A stretch of 45,625 bases of DNA, from the NCBI RefSeq assembly GCF_030676415.1, contig NZ_JAUUTW010000038.1, forward strand, positions 1 through 45,625, given 5' to 3'. Origin of the DNA: Peribacillus frigoritolerans (GTDB lineage Bacteria; Bacillota; Bacilli; Bacillales; DSM-1321). The notes beneath the pieces are model-generated. The model made no database searches, was not told where the DNA came from, and saw only the letters and a list, made by a program, of their open reading frames with translations. The position numbers and the translations under genes were made by a program. This document shows positions 17,124 to 24,429 of this stretch, one piece after another. Every line of letters begins with the position of its first letter. Positions within the stretch are counted from its first letter, which is position 1.

Positions 17124-17294
17124 TTACTCATCGACTTCTTCATCAATTATGCATTTTTCAAGAAGATATTCGAATGTGATGTCAGCAAGATCTTCAACTT
17201 CAGCTTCTGTTGGAAGATAGCCCCGTCTTATCAATTCTTGAAAAAAGAATTCCGCTATCTCTTCTGTATCAATAAAAACCTCAATTTCTCGCAA
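17124..17294 (-). CDS. yozD: YozD family small protein
   Basis: A 56-residue acidic protein, missed by simple ATG searches because it starts at TTG 17294 behind an AAGGGGGCGATGA ribosome site. It reads REIEVFIDTEEIAEFFFQEL, then GYLPTEAEVEDLADITFEYL and ends with CIIDEEVDE. From memory it matches B. subtilis YozD, which has the same size and lies in the same deoD-yodN stretch. Function is unknown. It has no membrane or signal segment. Confidence 0.8.
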   Translation of the reverse strand: MREIEVFIDTEEIAEFFFQELIRRGYLPTEAEVEDLADITFEYLLEKCIIDEEVDE

Positions 17295-17473
17295 ATCATC
17301 GCCCCCTTATTTAAAGGTCTATGAATGTGTAGAGACAAATATACCAGTAAGGCATCCCATAATGGAAAATCATATCAAGGGCCTATAGTTATCATGGTCC
17401 ATTCGTGTTCAATCAGAATGGAAGCTTCAAAAGGGATTTTGGAAATTGCCCTTTAAAAAGTTTGGGATACCTT

Positions 17474-18181
17474 TCACTTCGTTTGCTTCTTTTTATGATC
17501 TGGATAAATTTCCTCTGCCGCTTTTTCAATTTTAGCAAGGGCAATCTTCATGATATGACGATATTCATCATCGCCAAAATGTTCGTAGAGCTTACAATAA
17601 TCATTATATAAATCCAACAGTCCATCAATCATTTCCTTTTTTTCATTTTTTGTCATTGTCATATCTCGCTCACCTTTACCAGGGTTGTTTTGTTTAGCAA
17701 TGATAGCAAGCTCATTTTTCTTTTTAGGAAGGAGCAGACCCAACTTTTTTATAATTCCATCTGCACGTTTAGCATCGGCTATCAAAGTCAGTTCTTCTTC
17801 ATGCGCTTCAAGCCATTCACCATCCGAGATTCTTGATAACTCATAGATTACATCCTCCCAGGCATTTTCCTTATAGCGCCAAATTTCCGTTCGATAGCCG
17901 ATAATCTTGAAATAATCCTGTTCATATCCATCCACTTGGACCAAGTCACCTAATAAATATTTATATTCAATATCGATTTGTTCTTTTGGATAAAGGATTT
18001 CTCCTTCATATTCATTTATTGATTGCAATGTTTTTTCGATATAAAGACCTTCACTATAGTTCACTTCATACACATAAGCACCATCGAGAAATTTCACATC
18101 GGTTATATTCCCGACTGTCCCATACATTGTTATTACGACTGTATCGCCTAATTTAAATTTCGGCTGTTTTTTTTTGCCCAT
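17474..18181 (-). CDS. yodN: YodN-like protein
   Basis: A 235-residue soluble protein. I place the start at ATG 18181 (MGKKKQPKFKLGD), nine bases after GGGGG; the ATG at 18190 is too close to that site. The first ~60 residues (KLGDTVVITMYGTVGNITDV) look like a small beta-barrel/KOW-like fold, and a second similar repeat begins at YLLGDLVQVDGYEQDYFKIIGY. The rest is acidic and helical. By content and neighbourhood it corresponds to B. subtilis YodN, of unknown function. The 180 bases on its downstream side hold no other gene. Confidence 0.7.
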   Translation of the reverse strand: MGKKKQPKFKLGDTVVITMYGTVGNITDVKFLDGAYVYEVNYSEGLYIEKTLQSINEYEGEILYPKEQIDIEYKYLLGDLVQVDGYEQDYFKIIGYRTEIWRYKENAWEDVIYELSRISDGEWLEAHEEELTLIADAKRADGIIKKLGLLLPKKKNELAIIAKQNNPGKGERDMTMTKNEKKEMIDGLLDLYNDYCKLYEHFGDDEYRHIMKIALAKIEKAAEEIYPDHKKKQTK

Positions 18182-18258
18182 AAGAGACATCCCCCAATAT
18201 GGTCCTTATCGTTTGATTAGTAAATTATATGCACAAACAAACATGGAGGTTAATGGAA

Positions 18259-18291
18259 ATGAGAGGGCATTTTGCTCATTTAGCTAAGTAA
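18259..18291 (+). CDS. Possible 10-residue micro-ORF
   Basis: ATG 18259 to TAA 18291 encodes MRGHFAHLAK, with GGAGG nine bases upstream and a small GCCCTTT/AAAGGGC hairpin just after (18296-18314). It lies between yodN and the IS on the opposite strand. No homologue is known to me; it may be chance. Confidence 0.25.
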   Translation: MRGHFAHLAK

Positions 18292-18323
18292 CCGGCCCTT
18301 TTATTAAAGGGCACTACAACCAA

Positions 18324-18350
18324 AAACCGCCTCATTTAATGAGACGGTTC
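18324..18350. repeat. 27-bp target-site duplication, distal copy
   Basis: Identical 27 bases at 18324-18350 and 20093-20119 flank the 1742-bp element exactly. Each copy holds a complete near-perfect palindrome (AACCGYCTCATT/AATGAGRCGGTT). In this copy, read on the minus strand, the stem is followed by TTTTT (18322-18326 side), which is the original T-run of the kinase terminator. Confidence 0.9.
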
Positions 18351-18362
18351 CAGTTTGTAGAC

Positions 18363-18400
18363 AAAAGGGGTTCGGAATTAAAAAATTCTGAACCCCTTTT
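18363..18400 (-). terminator. Right-end terminator hairpin of the IS
   Basis: AAAAGGGGTTC/GAACCCCTTTT stem extended by GAATT/AATTC, A- and T-runs on both sides. It lies between the transposase stop and the right terminal repeat. Confidence 0.8.
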
Positions 18401-18460
18401 GAAATTCCCTTTGAATTTTCGCCTAAAGTTAAGAGATTGGGGCTCTACGAGCCCACTATG

Positions 18461-19828
18461 TTAGGCCATTTTTGGACCTCGCCATGTCCAATTGGCCATC
18501 TTCTTTAAATTAATGGCAGCGAAAGTAAGCATCGCCTGCATCGACAATTTTTTAAGTCCCCTTAAAGTAGTCCAACGCATACCATGCTTTTCTTTTGCAT
18601 CTGCGAATACACGCTCAATCGTTTCTTTACGTTTTGCATATATAGGTTTTACATCTTGATGATGACGCAGATGATCTGCTTCTTCCACATGTGTTTGCCA
18701 GATATGCCGTGTCACCACTTTTTGACAGTCTTTGCTTTCTGTACACCGAGATAAAAATGAGCATGTTGTACAAATTTGTTTTGGCGATTTGTACTCGCGA
18801 TAGCCCTCTTTATTTGTTGTTGAGTACTTTAAAGTTTCGCCCGAAGGGCAAAGGTAACAATCAAAATGTTCATCGTATACATAGTCCTGTTTGCGGAAAA
18901 ATCCTTCTTTGGTGCGAGGACGTGTATAAGGTAAAGCCGGTATGATTTCTTTGTTAAATAGGTAGCTTGTAATCGCTGGTGTTTTATAAGCTGCATCTGC
19001 GGCAACGGCTTCCGGTTTTCCAACTTTCTCAATCACTTGTTCAACTAGTGGCTCTAAGATCTGACTGTCATGTGTATTTCCAGGTGTTACAATCGTTCCC
19101 AATACAAAACCGTTGCGGTCTGCGGCCGCGTGGAATGAATAGGCAAACTGTTTTGTTCGTTCATCTTTCACATAGTAGCCACTCTCAGAATCCGTTGTAC
19201 TTTCTTTAATCTCTTTGGTCTCTTCTTTATCAAATTTATCTGGTGGAAAAGGCTTTTTTCCATGGTTTTCACGATCTTGATTGATTTCTTCTTGAAGACG
19301 TCCTTGATATGCTCGTGTTTCTTTGCGTACGATTTTCTTTTCAAATTTGCGCGTATTCGCATTGGCTTTCACATGTGTGGAATCGACGAATACGTGTTCA
19401 GCACTTATTAACTTTCTATCAGCAGCTGTTATTAAGATGCGATAGAAAATCTGTTCAAACAGGTCTGTATCTTTAAAGCGTCGCTCATAATTTTTCCCGA
19501 ACGTTGAGAAATGAGGTACTTTATCATGGAAACCATAGCCTAAGAACCAACGGTAAGCCATATTTGTTTCAGCTTCTTCAATCGTTTTACGCATGGAACG
19601 AATACCGAAGGTATATTGAATGAAAGTCAGTTTAACTAAAATAACTGGATCAATACTTGGGCGTCCTACCTCTGAATACATATCTTTCACCAAGTCATAA
19701 ATGAAAGTGAAGTCAATGGCAGCCTCCATTTTACGAACCAAATGGTTCGGTGGCACCAGTTGATCTAAAGTAATCATTTCAAGTTGATCTCGCTGAATAG
19801 AATTATGTTTCGAAAGCATCCTCATCAC
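18461..19828 (-). CDS. IS1182-family transposase
   Basis: A 455-residue DDE transposase. The N-terminal DUF772-like part reads SMRKTIEEAETNMAYRWFLG and PHFSTFGKNYERRF. The catalytic Asp residues are in VFVDSTHVKANAN and AVAADAAYKTPA, and the Glu is in ETIERVFADAKEKHGMRW, followed by the usual LRGLKKLSMQAMLTFAAINLKK end. A Cys group (CYLCPSG...CTTCSFLSRCTESKDC) lies between the second Asp and the Glu. The start may be GTG 19828 or ATG 19825/19819, all behind TTGAGGTGATGAGG. The gene is intact, so the element is likely active or recently so. Confidence 0.95.
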   Translation of the reverse strand: MMRMLSKHNSIQRDQLEMITLDQLVPPNHLVRKMEAAIDFTFIYDLVKDMYSEVGRPSIDPVILVKLTFIQYTFGIRSMRKTIEEAETNMAYRWFLGYGFHDKVPHFSTFGKNYERRFKDTDLFEQIFYRILITAADRKLISAEHVFVDSTHVKANANTRKFEKKIVRKETRAYQGRLQEEINQDRENHGKKPFPPDKFDKEETKEIKESTTDSESGYYVKDERTKQFAYSFHAAADRNGFVLGTIVTPGNTHDSQILEPLVEQVIEKVGKPEAVAADAAYKTPAITSYLFNKEIIPALPYTRPRTKEGFFRKQDYVYDEHFDCYLCPSGETLKYSTTNKEGYREYKSPKQICTTCSFLSRCTESKDCQKVVTRHIWQTHVEEADHLRHHQDVKPIYAKRKETIERVFADAKEKHGMRWTTLRGLKKLSMQAMLTFAAINLKKMANWTWRGPKMA

Positions 19829-19903
19829 CTCAAGTTTTAATCGTTCTATTTTAAAACAAAAATGACTCCAGGCAAAAGTGTTCTATCTAAAAGGTAAGAC
19901 AAA

Positions 19904-20028
19904 GTTGATTGGAACGGAAGGTACGAGACTCCTGCGGGAAAAGCGCGTCTAGGGGAGACCCCGCAGGCGAAAGCCGAGGAGGCTCCCCGACCGCCCGCGG
20001 AAAGCGAGTGCCTGGAGTGGAAATCAAC
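19904..20028 (-). ncRNA. GC-rich structured leader inside the IS left end
   Basis: This 125-base stretch is far more GC-rich than its surroundings. It is closed by GTTGATT/AATCAAC (19904-19910 with 20022-20028). Inside are CCTGCGGG/CCCGCAGG (19931-19938 with 19960-19967), AGCC/GGCT (19972-19975 with 19981-19984) and an alternative ACTCC/GGAGT pair. It is between the left-end terminator and the transposase start and recurs at 45492-45625. Whether it acts as RNA (leader or trans-acting) or as DNA (transposase binding) is not shown; I call it a candidate structured RNA. Confidence 0.45.
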
Positions 20029-20053
20029 GTCCAAATTGTACAAGCCATAAAAA

Positions 20054-20085
20054 TAGACAAACTCGATTTTCATCGAGTTTGTCTA
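20054..20085 (-). terminator. Left-end terminator of the IS
   Basis: A 14-bp perfect stem TAGACAAACTCGAT/ATCGAGTTTGTCTA capped by GAAA on the minus strand and followed by TTTTT (20049-20053). It lies directly inside the left terminal repeat, positioned to stop transcripts arriving from the kinase gene. Confidence 0.85.
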
Positions 20086-20092
20086 CAGTCTG

Positions 20093-20119
20093 AAACCGCC
20101 TCATTTAATGAGACGGTTC
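20093..20119. repeat. 27-bp target-site duplication, kinase-proximal copy
   Basis: This copy contains the last codons and stop of the sensor kinase plus the terminator stem. Because the duplication includes the stop codon (20101-20103), the kinase frame is not altered by the insertion. Confidence 0.9.
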
Positions 20120-21867
20120 GTAGTGGGGATGGTGAGCGTCACTTTCGTTCCTTCGTCGCGGACGCTCTCAATTTGGAATTTCCCTTTTAATTCCTCCATT
20201 ATCTGAATGCAAGTCGCCACACCTAATCCGTTTCCATCCGGTTTGGTGGTATAAAAGGGCATACCGATATTTTTAAAATTCTCGGGACTGATGCCTTTTC
20301 CATCATCGCTGATCACTAATCTTATATATTGGGACACGGAATTCTGATGCAGTTCAATCTGCCCCCTTGCTTCGATGGCCTCACAAGAATTATTTAAGAC
20401 ATTCAAGAGAACCTGCCTTAACCGGTTTCTGTCTGAATAAACAACGACGGATTGCGTCACCCTATTAATTAGTCTTACATGAGAACTCGGAATTGAGGAA
20501 GTATAGGTATCTATAATTTCTTCAAGGAAATCCTTTAAATCGATTTTCTCCCATTCCAGTTGATGCGGTTTTGCCAAATCAAGAAGTTGTGTCACAAATA
20601 CATTGACCCGATCCACTTCATGAAGCATGACATCACTATATTTTTCTATTAATGATTTATCATGATCCTGGCTCTTCAATAATTGGAAAAAGCCCTTTAT
20701 TGTCGTCAACGGGTTCCTGATTTCATGGGCGACACCGGCAGCAAGCTGGCCAACATATTTCAATTTTTCCGTACGGACGATTTCCTTCTCACGATCTTCT
20801 ATCGTTTCCATCATTCTTAGAAAGGCAAGGTTCAATCTTTCCATTTCCTCGAAGCTTCTTTTGTCGGAAATGATGAATTCCTTTCCTCCTATGAAATCCT
20901 CTGTCGCTTCGACAAGTTCTTGAACTGGCCGTACGAGGGTCTTTGTTAGTAAATAGACAGCCAGAATGATAGAGACAAAAACGATGCTATAGATTGTCAG
21001 GTACCGTGTTAATAGGTCATTCAAAGGCTGAAACACCTGTTTCTTATCAGCACCCACAACAATAAACCATTTATTCTCGGTTTTTGCTATCGTATGGACA
21101 GGCTGGATGGAATATATTTTTTCCCCGTTCTCTGCGCTGTACAATTCATCCGATAACGAAGCTTCCATCAGCTTACCTTTCGTTAATCCTATTTCTTTCA
21201 AGGCAGAATCCGGCATGACACCCTGTGGGTCTTTTTTCGAAATCATGATGCCTTCTTGATTGATCATGAAAAAGTTCACTGGGTATTTATCACTAATTTC
21301 ATTAGCCTTTTTCTCCATCATCTCCCAAAGCCCTTCCAATCGGAAAGCTGGAGATACGACTCCGATCATTTTCCCTGCCTTATCATATACCGGCGCACTT
21401 AGAGATATTATGGGTTCTGAGAAAGCCCGGGTTTTATAAACGTCTGAAAGGAATTCATGACCTTCTATGGCCTCTTTGAACCATATTCTCTTCGCGAGGT
21501 TGTTCCCAATCATTTTATTGGATGTATCTGCAATGACATTGCCTTCCATATCCAAATGCAAGACACCGTAATAATTTCCTTTTGCATCGATAAACTTTTT
21601 TAGTTCATCTGACTTCTCTTCTTTTGAATAGCCAGGATTGATGATTACCGAATTTGCACTCATTAACTTCACATCACTGATCCGTTCGTTCAAATAGCTA
21701 TATGTTTCATTTACAATATTCAGTGAACCTGCATTCAGGGCATTTTTTGCTTCCTTCTCCAGAAGGGACCGTTGTGATCCATAGGATATGATTCCCAATA
21801 TCAGAAGAGGTACACTTGCAATAAGTAAAGAATAAAGCAAAATTCGGGTTTGAAGGCTTTTAAGCAT
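20101..21867 (-). CDS. Sporulation-type sensor histidine kinase
   Basis: A 588-residue membrane kinase. The start is ATG 21867 (MLKSLQTRILLYS), after GGGAGG; a longer frame upstream has no ribosome site. Layout: TM1 (about 9-29), a large extracytoplasmic dCache-like sensor (about 30-275), TM2 (about 285-305), HAMP-like linker, HisKA with phospho-acceptor His381 (AAGVAHEIRNPLTTIKGF), and HATPase with NVLNNSCEAIE, DDGKGI and NGLGV. The H-box matches the Kin family feeding the Spo0A phosphorelay, and no response regulator is adjacent, as for those kinases; this role is inferred. It is 14 bases after yozE. Its terminator has been split by the IS at 18351-20092. Confidence 0.85.
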   Translation of the reverse strand: MLKSLQTRILLYSLLIASVPLLILGIISYGSQRSLLEKEAKNALNAGSLNIVNETYSYLNERISDVKLMSANSVIINPGYSKEEKSDELKKFIDAKGNYYGVLHLDMEGNVIADTSNKMIGNNLAKRIWFKEAIEGHEFLSDVYKTRAFSEPIISLSAPVYDKAGKMIGVVSPAFRLEGLWEMMEKKANEISDKYPVNFFMINQEGIMISKKDPQGVMPDSALKEIGLTKGKLMEASLSDELYSAENGEKIYSIQPVHTIAKTENKWFIVVGADKKQVFQPLNDLLTRYLTIYSIVFVSIILAVYLLTKTLVRPVQELVEATEDFIGGKEFIISDKRSFEEMERLNLAFLRMMETIEDREKEIVRTEKLKYVGQLAAGVAHEIRNPLTTIKGFFQLLKSQDHDKSLIEKYSDVMLHEVDRVNVFVTQLLDLAKPHQLEWEKIDLKDFLEEIIDTYTSSIPSSHVRLINRVTQSVVVYSDRNRLRQVLLNVLNNSCEAIEARGQIELHQNSVSQYIRLVISDDGKGISPENFKNIGMPFYTTKPDGNGLGVATCIQIMEELKGKFQIESVRDEGTKVTLTIPTTNRLIK

Positions 21868-21881
21868 CCTTCCGATCCTCC

Positions 21882-22124
21882 CTATTCCTGATCTCCCAAT
21901 AGGAGCCCCTCTTCTATTTGGACATACTGTTCCCACGCTTGATCGAATACTGACATACTTTCGAGATAGTCTGCATTCAATTCTAAATAACTGCTCAGTT
22001 CATTATAATCAGTCGATTGTTTTGGGAAGCCATGATCCTCATAGGCATGATTGGCAAATTTAGTGATTGCATCAATTTCCTTTGGTTGTCGAAATTTCAT
22101 TAAATATAAATAAAATGGTCTCAT
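21882..22124 (-). CDS. yozE: YozE (UPF0346) family protein
   Basis: An 80-residue SAM-like helical protein matching YozE/UPF0346: RPFYLYLMKFRQPKEIDAI, FANHAYEDHGFPKQSTDYNEL and SSYLELNADYLESM are family hallmarks. It is slightly longer than the ~74-residue B. subtilis protein through a LLLGDQE tail. Function is unknown. ATG 22124 follows AAGGGGGG. It is immediately upstream of the sensor kinase and may be co-transcribed. Confidence 0.88.
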   Translation of the reverse strand: MRPFYLYLMKFRQPKEIDAITKFANHAYEDHGFPKQSTDYNELSSYLELNADYLESMSVFDQAWEQYVQIEEGLLLGDQE

Positions 22125-22628
22125 GATGTCGAGCCCCCCTTAAAATAACTATGATTTCTGCTTTAATATATCGGAAACTTTCGCTTCCGTCCACTTTTTT
22201 TAAAATCTATTTGGTTTTTTCTTCCTCATTTTATGAAATCCACTATTTTTCAACACAAAATGTATTCGTTATATTACGGAATTACACTTAAATATCGTAC
22301 TCATTCATATTGATTACCCTTTCAAGGATTTTTTTTACTTTTAACGACTTAGTTCTTCATGATTCGATAAAGGAAACGAAGTGCTTCAATCTTGTTTAAC
22401 CTACTTCTTCAATCAAATGCCCAAGTCCCATAAAAACACGCGGAGCATGTTCTGTCATGCAGCTTGAAGAATGGCGGAATACTTCAAAACCTTATTTATC
22501 CAATTTACCCGCAGGCTTCATTTTGTAAAAGGGAAATCCCCTTCATCTAAGATAGAAATAGTGGTTTACACTGTTCTGTCTAAAATGAGGGGATTTATTT
22601 TTTTATGGAAAAGTAATACACCCTGCCA
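22125..22628. other. 504-base intergenic stretch without a recognisable gene
   Basis: No frame of convincing length with a ribosome site was seen on either strand. The only structure I can point to is a long hairpin at 22533-22598 (AAATCCCCTTCAT...ATGAGGGGATTT) just after yokU, listed separately. Confidence 0.6.
22533..22598 (-). terminator. Long hairpin, probable terminator after yokU
   Basis: AAATCCCC...GGGGATTT outer stem extended by TCAT/ATGA with an inner AGATAG/CTGTCT pairing. T-rich tracts are present on both sides, stronger on the + strand (TTTATTTTTTT). Confidence 0.5.
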
Positions 22629-22904
22629 CTAAAAGTCAAAGTAATTACGTTTCAACAGCCTTTTCATGTTCATTAGCTCACTGTACTTCGTTTGTTTTTC
22701 AAGCTGTTTCGAATCAATTAAAAATAGTTGATTTTCAATTTCCTTCACTATTTCATCACTTTGAAAAAAAGCATCGCAACTCTCACAATGAGATGAAGGG
22801 GTTTCCGTAATTTCAACCGCCCTCGTACCATCCGGCAGTTCCCAATACACAGTCCCCTTTACTGATGCAAGCTTCCCTTTCTCACACCATGGACACGTCT
22901 CCAT
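22629..22904 (-). CDS. yokU: YokU family zinc-ribbon protein
   Basis: A 91-residue protein with two CxxC pairs (CPWC at 4-7 and CESC at about 40-43), as in YgiT/MqsA-like N-terminal zinc ribbons, then a helical tail. It matches the YokU family by its METCPWCEKG start and length. Its start abuts the kamA stop (one base between), so it belongs to the kamA transcript, as in many Bacillus genomes. Role unknown. Confidence 0.85.
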   Translation of the reverse strand: METCPWCEKGKLASVKGTVYWELPDGTRAVEITETPSSHCESCDAFFQSDEIVKEIENQLFLIDSKQLEKQTKYSELMNMKRLLKRNYFDF

Positions 22905-22905
22905 G

Positions 22906-24309
22906 CTATTCCTCCCCCTTTGGAGTGCTCTTTTTTTGCTGTGCCTGGAATTTCTTTTCTTTTAAAAGATCTCGCTTTTCACGTTGGTTTTTCAATGAAG
23001 CGTGCTCTGGGTTGGTCACGTATTTTTCCCGTCGATTCATTCGCTTCAGCCCTTCAGGCACTAAGTTGAATTGCTTGTCGTTCATTAAACCCGATACACC
23101 TATATCTGACTGTTTTTCTTCCATATCAGGATATACCCCTTTGAAGTAATCATCTGCAAGTCCTGGTGTATATTGCTCAGGTTCAGGATATGTGGTGATC
23201 ACACCTTCAAAATTGCGCAGCACCGTTTTTGTTGGAGATTGTGAAAGGATATAATTCGGCTGCAGCGTGATTTTCCCTCCCCCTCCTGGAGCATCGACGA
23301 CGAAGGTAGGTACAGCATACCCGGATGTATGGCCTCGGAGCCCCTCGATGATTTCAATCCCTTTTGAAATGGGAGCCCTGAAATGACCGATGCCTTCCGA
23401 GAGATCGCACTGATAAATATAGTAAGGGCGGACACGGATCTTAACAAGATCATGCATCAGCTTTTTCATGATTCCGACACTGTCATTTATCCCCGCTAAA
23501 ATAACTGCCTGGTTGCCCACAGGTACACCTGCATCGGCAAGCATCTCACATGCTTTCTTTGACTCCTCGGTAATTTCTATCGAGGTATTGAAATGAGTAT
23601 TCAGCCAAACCGGATGGTATTTTTTTAAAATGGCACATAAATTTTCAGTGATTCTTTGAGGAAAAACAACCGGAGCCCGCGTACCTATCCTGATTATTTC
23701 AACATGAGGAATTTCCCTTAAGTTTTTGAGGATATATTCAAGGATCGTGTCATTGATTAATAAACCGTCCCCGCCGGAAATAAGGACATCCCGAACTGCC
23801 GGTGTGTCACGTATATAACCGATTGCAGCATCCAATTGTTTTTTTGGCACGCCCATGCCAATTTGGCCTGAAAAGCGTCTTCGCGTACAATAACGGCAGT
23901 ACATGGAGCATTGATTCGTCACCAAAAAAAGAACGCGATCCGGATATCTATGGGTCAGTCCCGGTACAGGGGAGTCCTCATCCTCATGAAGGGGGTCTTC
24001 CATGTCATATTTGGTTTTATGCATTTCTTCCGGGATTGGGACAGATTGCATTCTGATTGGACACCTTGGGTCATCTTTATTCATTAACGAAGCATAGTAT
24101 GGGGTGATATTCAAGGGAATGGTTTTTGTGGAAATCCTCACACCTTCCTCTTCATCCGGAGTAAGGTTTATCGCTTTTTTCAAATCATCAACAGTTCGGA
24201 TCGTATTCGTAAGCTGCCACAGCCAGTTGTTCCATTGATCTTCGGTTACATCTTTCCATAGCTCTATATCTTTCCAATTGCGATCTGGCTTATATAAGTC
24301 AAATAACAT
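22906..24309 (-). CDS. kamA: L-lysine 2,3-aminomutase
   Basis: A 467-residue radical SAM, PLP-dependent enzyme that turns L-lysine into beta-lysine. The 4Fe-4S motif CSMYCRYC lies at about residues 134-141, with VLISGGDGLL, IIRIGTRAPV and the PLP/substrate segment FVVDAPGGGGKI. It starts at ATG 24309 after CAGGAGG. A sigma-54 promoter is 36 bases upstream, and the likely activator gene is divergent in function but co-directional and directly upstream. Beta-lysine is then handled by YodP-T. Confidence 0.95.
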   Translation of the reverse strand: MLFDLYKPDRNWKDIELWKDVTEDQWNNWLWQLTNTIRTVDDLKKAINLTPDEEEGVRISTKTIPLNITPYYASLMNKDDPRCPIRMQSVPIPEEMHKTKYDMEDPLHEDEDSPVPGLTHRYPDRVLFLVTNQCSMYCRYCTRRRFSGQIGMGVPKKQLDAAIGYIRDTPAVRDVLISGGDGLLINDTILEYILKNLREIPHVEIIRIGTRAPVVFPQRITENLCAILKKYHPVWLNTHFNTSIEITEESKKACEMLADAGVPVGNQAVILAGINDSVGIMKKLMHDLVKIRVRPYYIYQCDLSEGIGHFRAPISKGIEIIEGLRGHTSGYAVPTFVVDAPGGGGKITLQPNYILSQSPTKTVLRNFEGVITTYPEPEQYTPGLADDYFKGVYPDMEEKQSDIGVSGLMNDKQFNLVPEGLKRMNRREKYVTNPEHASLKNQREKRDLLKEKKFQAQQKKSTPKGEE

Positions 24310-24344
24310 GGTTATACCTCCTGAGTTATGATAGTAGTATTAAA

Positions 24345-24360
24345 TGCAAGAAGGATGCCA
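24345..24360 (-). promoter_or_regulatory. Sigma-54 (-24/-12) promoter of kamA
   Basis: The minus strand reads TTGGCATCCTTCTTGCAT: TGGCAT (24355-24360), five bases, TTGCA (24345-24349). This matches the TGGCAC-N5-TTGCA consensus with one difference and sits about 36 bases before the kamA start. Confidence 0.85.
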
Positions 24361-24392
24361 AAATGACCCAAAAATTCGAAGGCCCATAAAAA

Positions 24393-24425
24393 AAAACCGG
24401 ACTGCTGGCTGCATCCGGATTTTTT
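24393..24425 (-). terminator. Terminator after the sigma-54 activator
   Basis: CCGGA/TCCGG stem with a TGCAGCCAGCAG loop and a run of ten T on the minus strand. It separates the activator transcript from the kamA promoter. Confidence 0.85.
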
Positions 24426-24429
24426 CCAT

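Larger units (their letters stand above)
18351..20092 (-). mobile_element. Complete IS1182-family insertion sequence, 1742 bp
   Basis: The ends are CAGTTTGTAGACAAA at 18351 and, inverted, CAGACTGTAGACAAA at 20092 (15 bp, two mismatches). In transcription order it contains the left repeat, a 14-bp GAAA-loop terminator hairpin (20054-20085), a GC-rich structured leader (19904-20028), the transposase (18461-19828), a second terminator hairpin (18363-18400) and the right repeat. It is flanked by a 27-bp direct repeat consisting of the terminator hairpin of the sensor-kinase gene. A deleted copy is at 1-333 and a further left end is at 45492. Confidence 0.93.

Noticed and set aside
18324..20119. 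Reading the flanking 27-bp repeats as a CRISPR-like or att site pair
   Set aside because: There are only two copies, exactly at the ends of a DDE-transposase element with terminal repeats, and no integrase or cas gene is present. Target-site duplication explains them.
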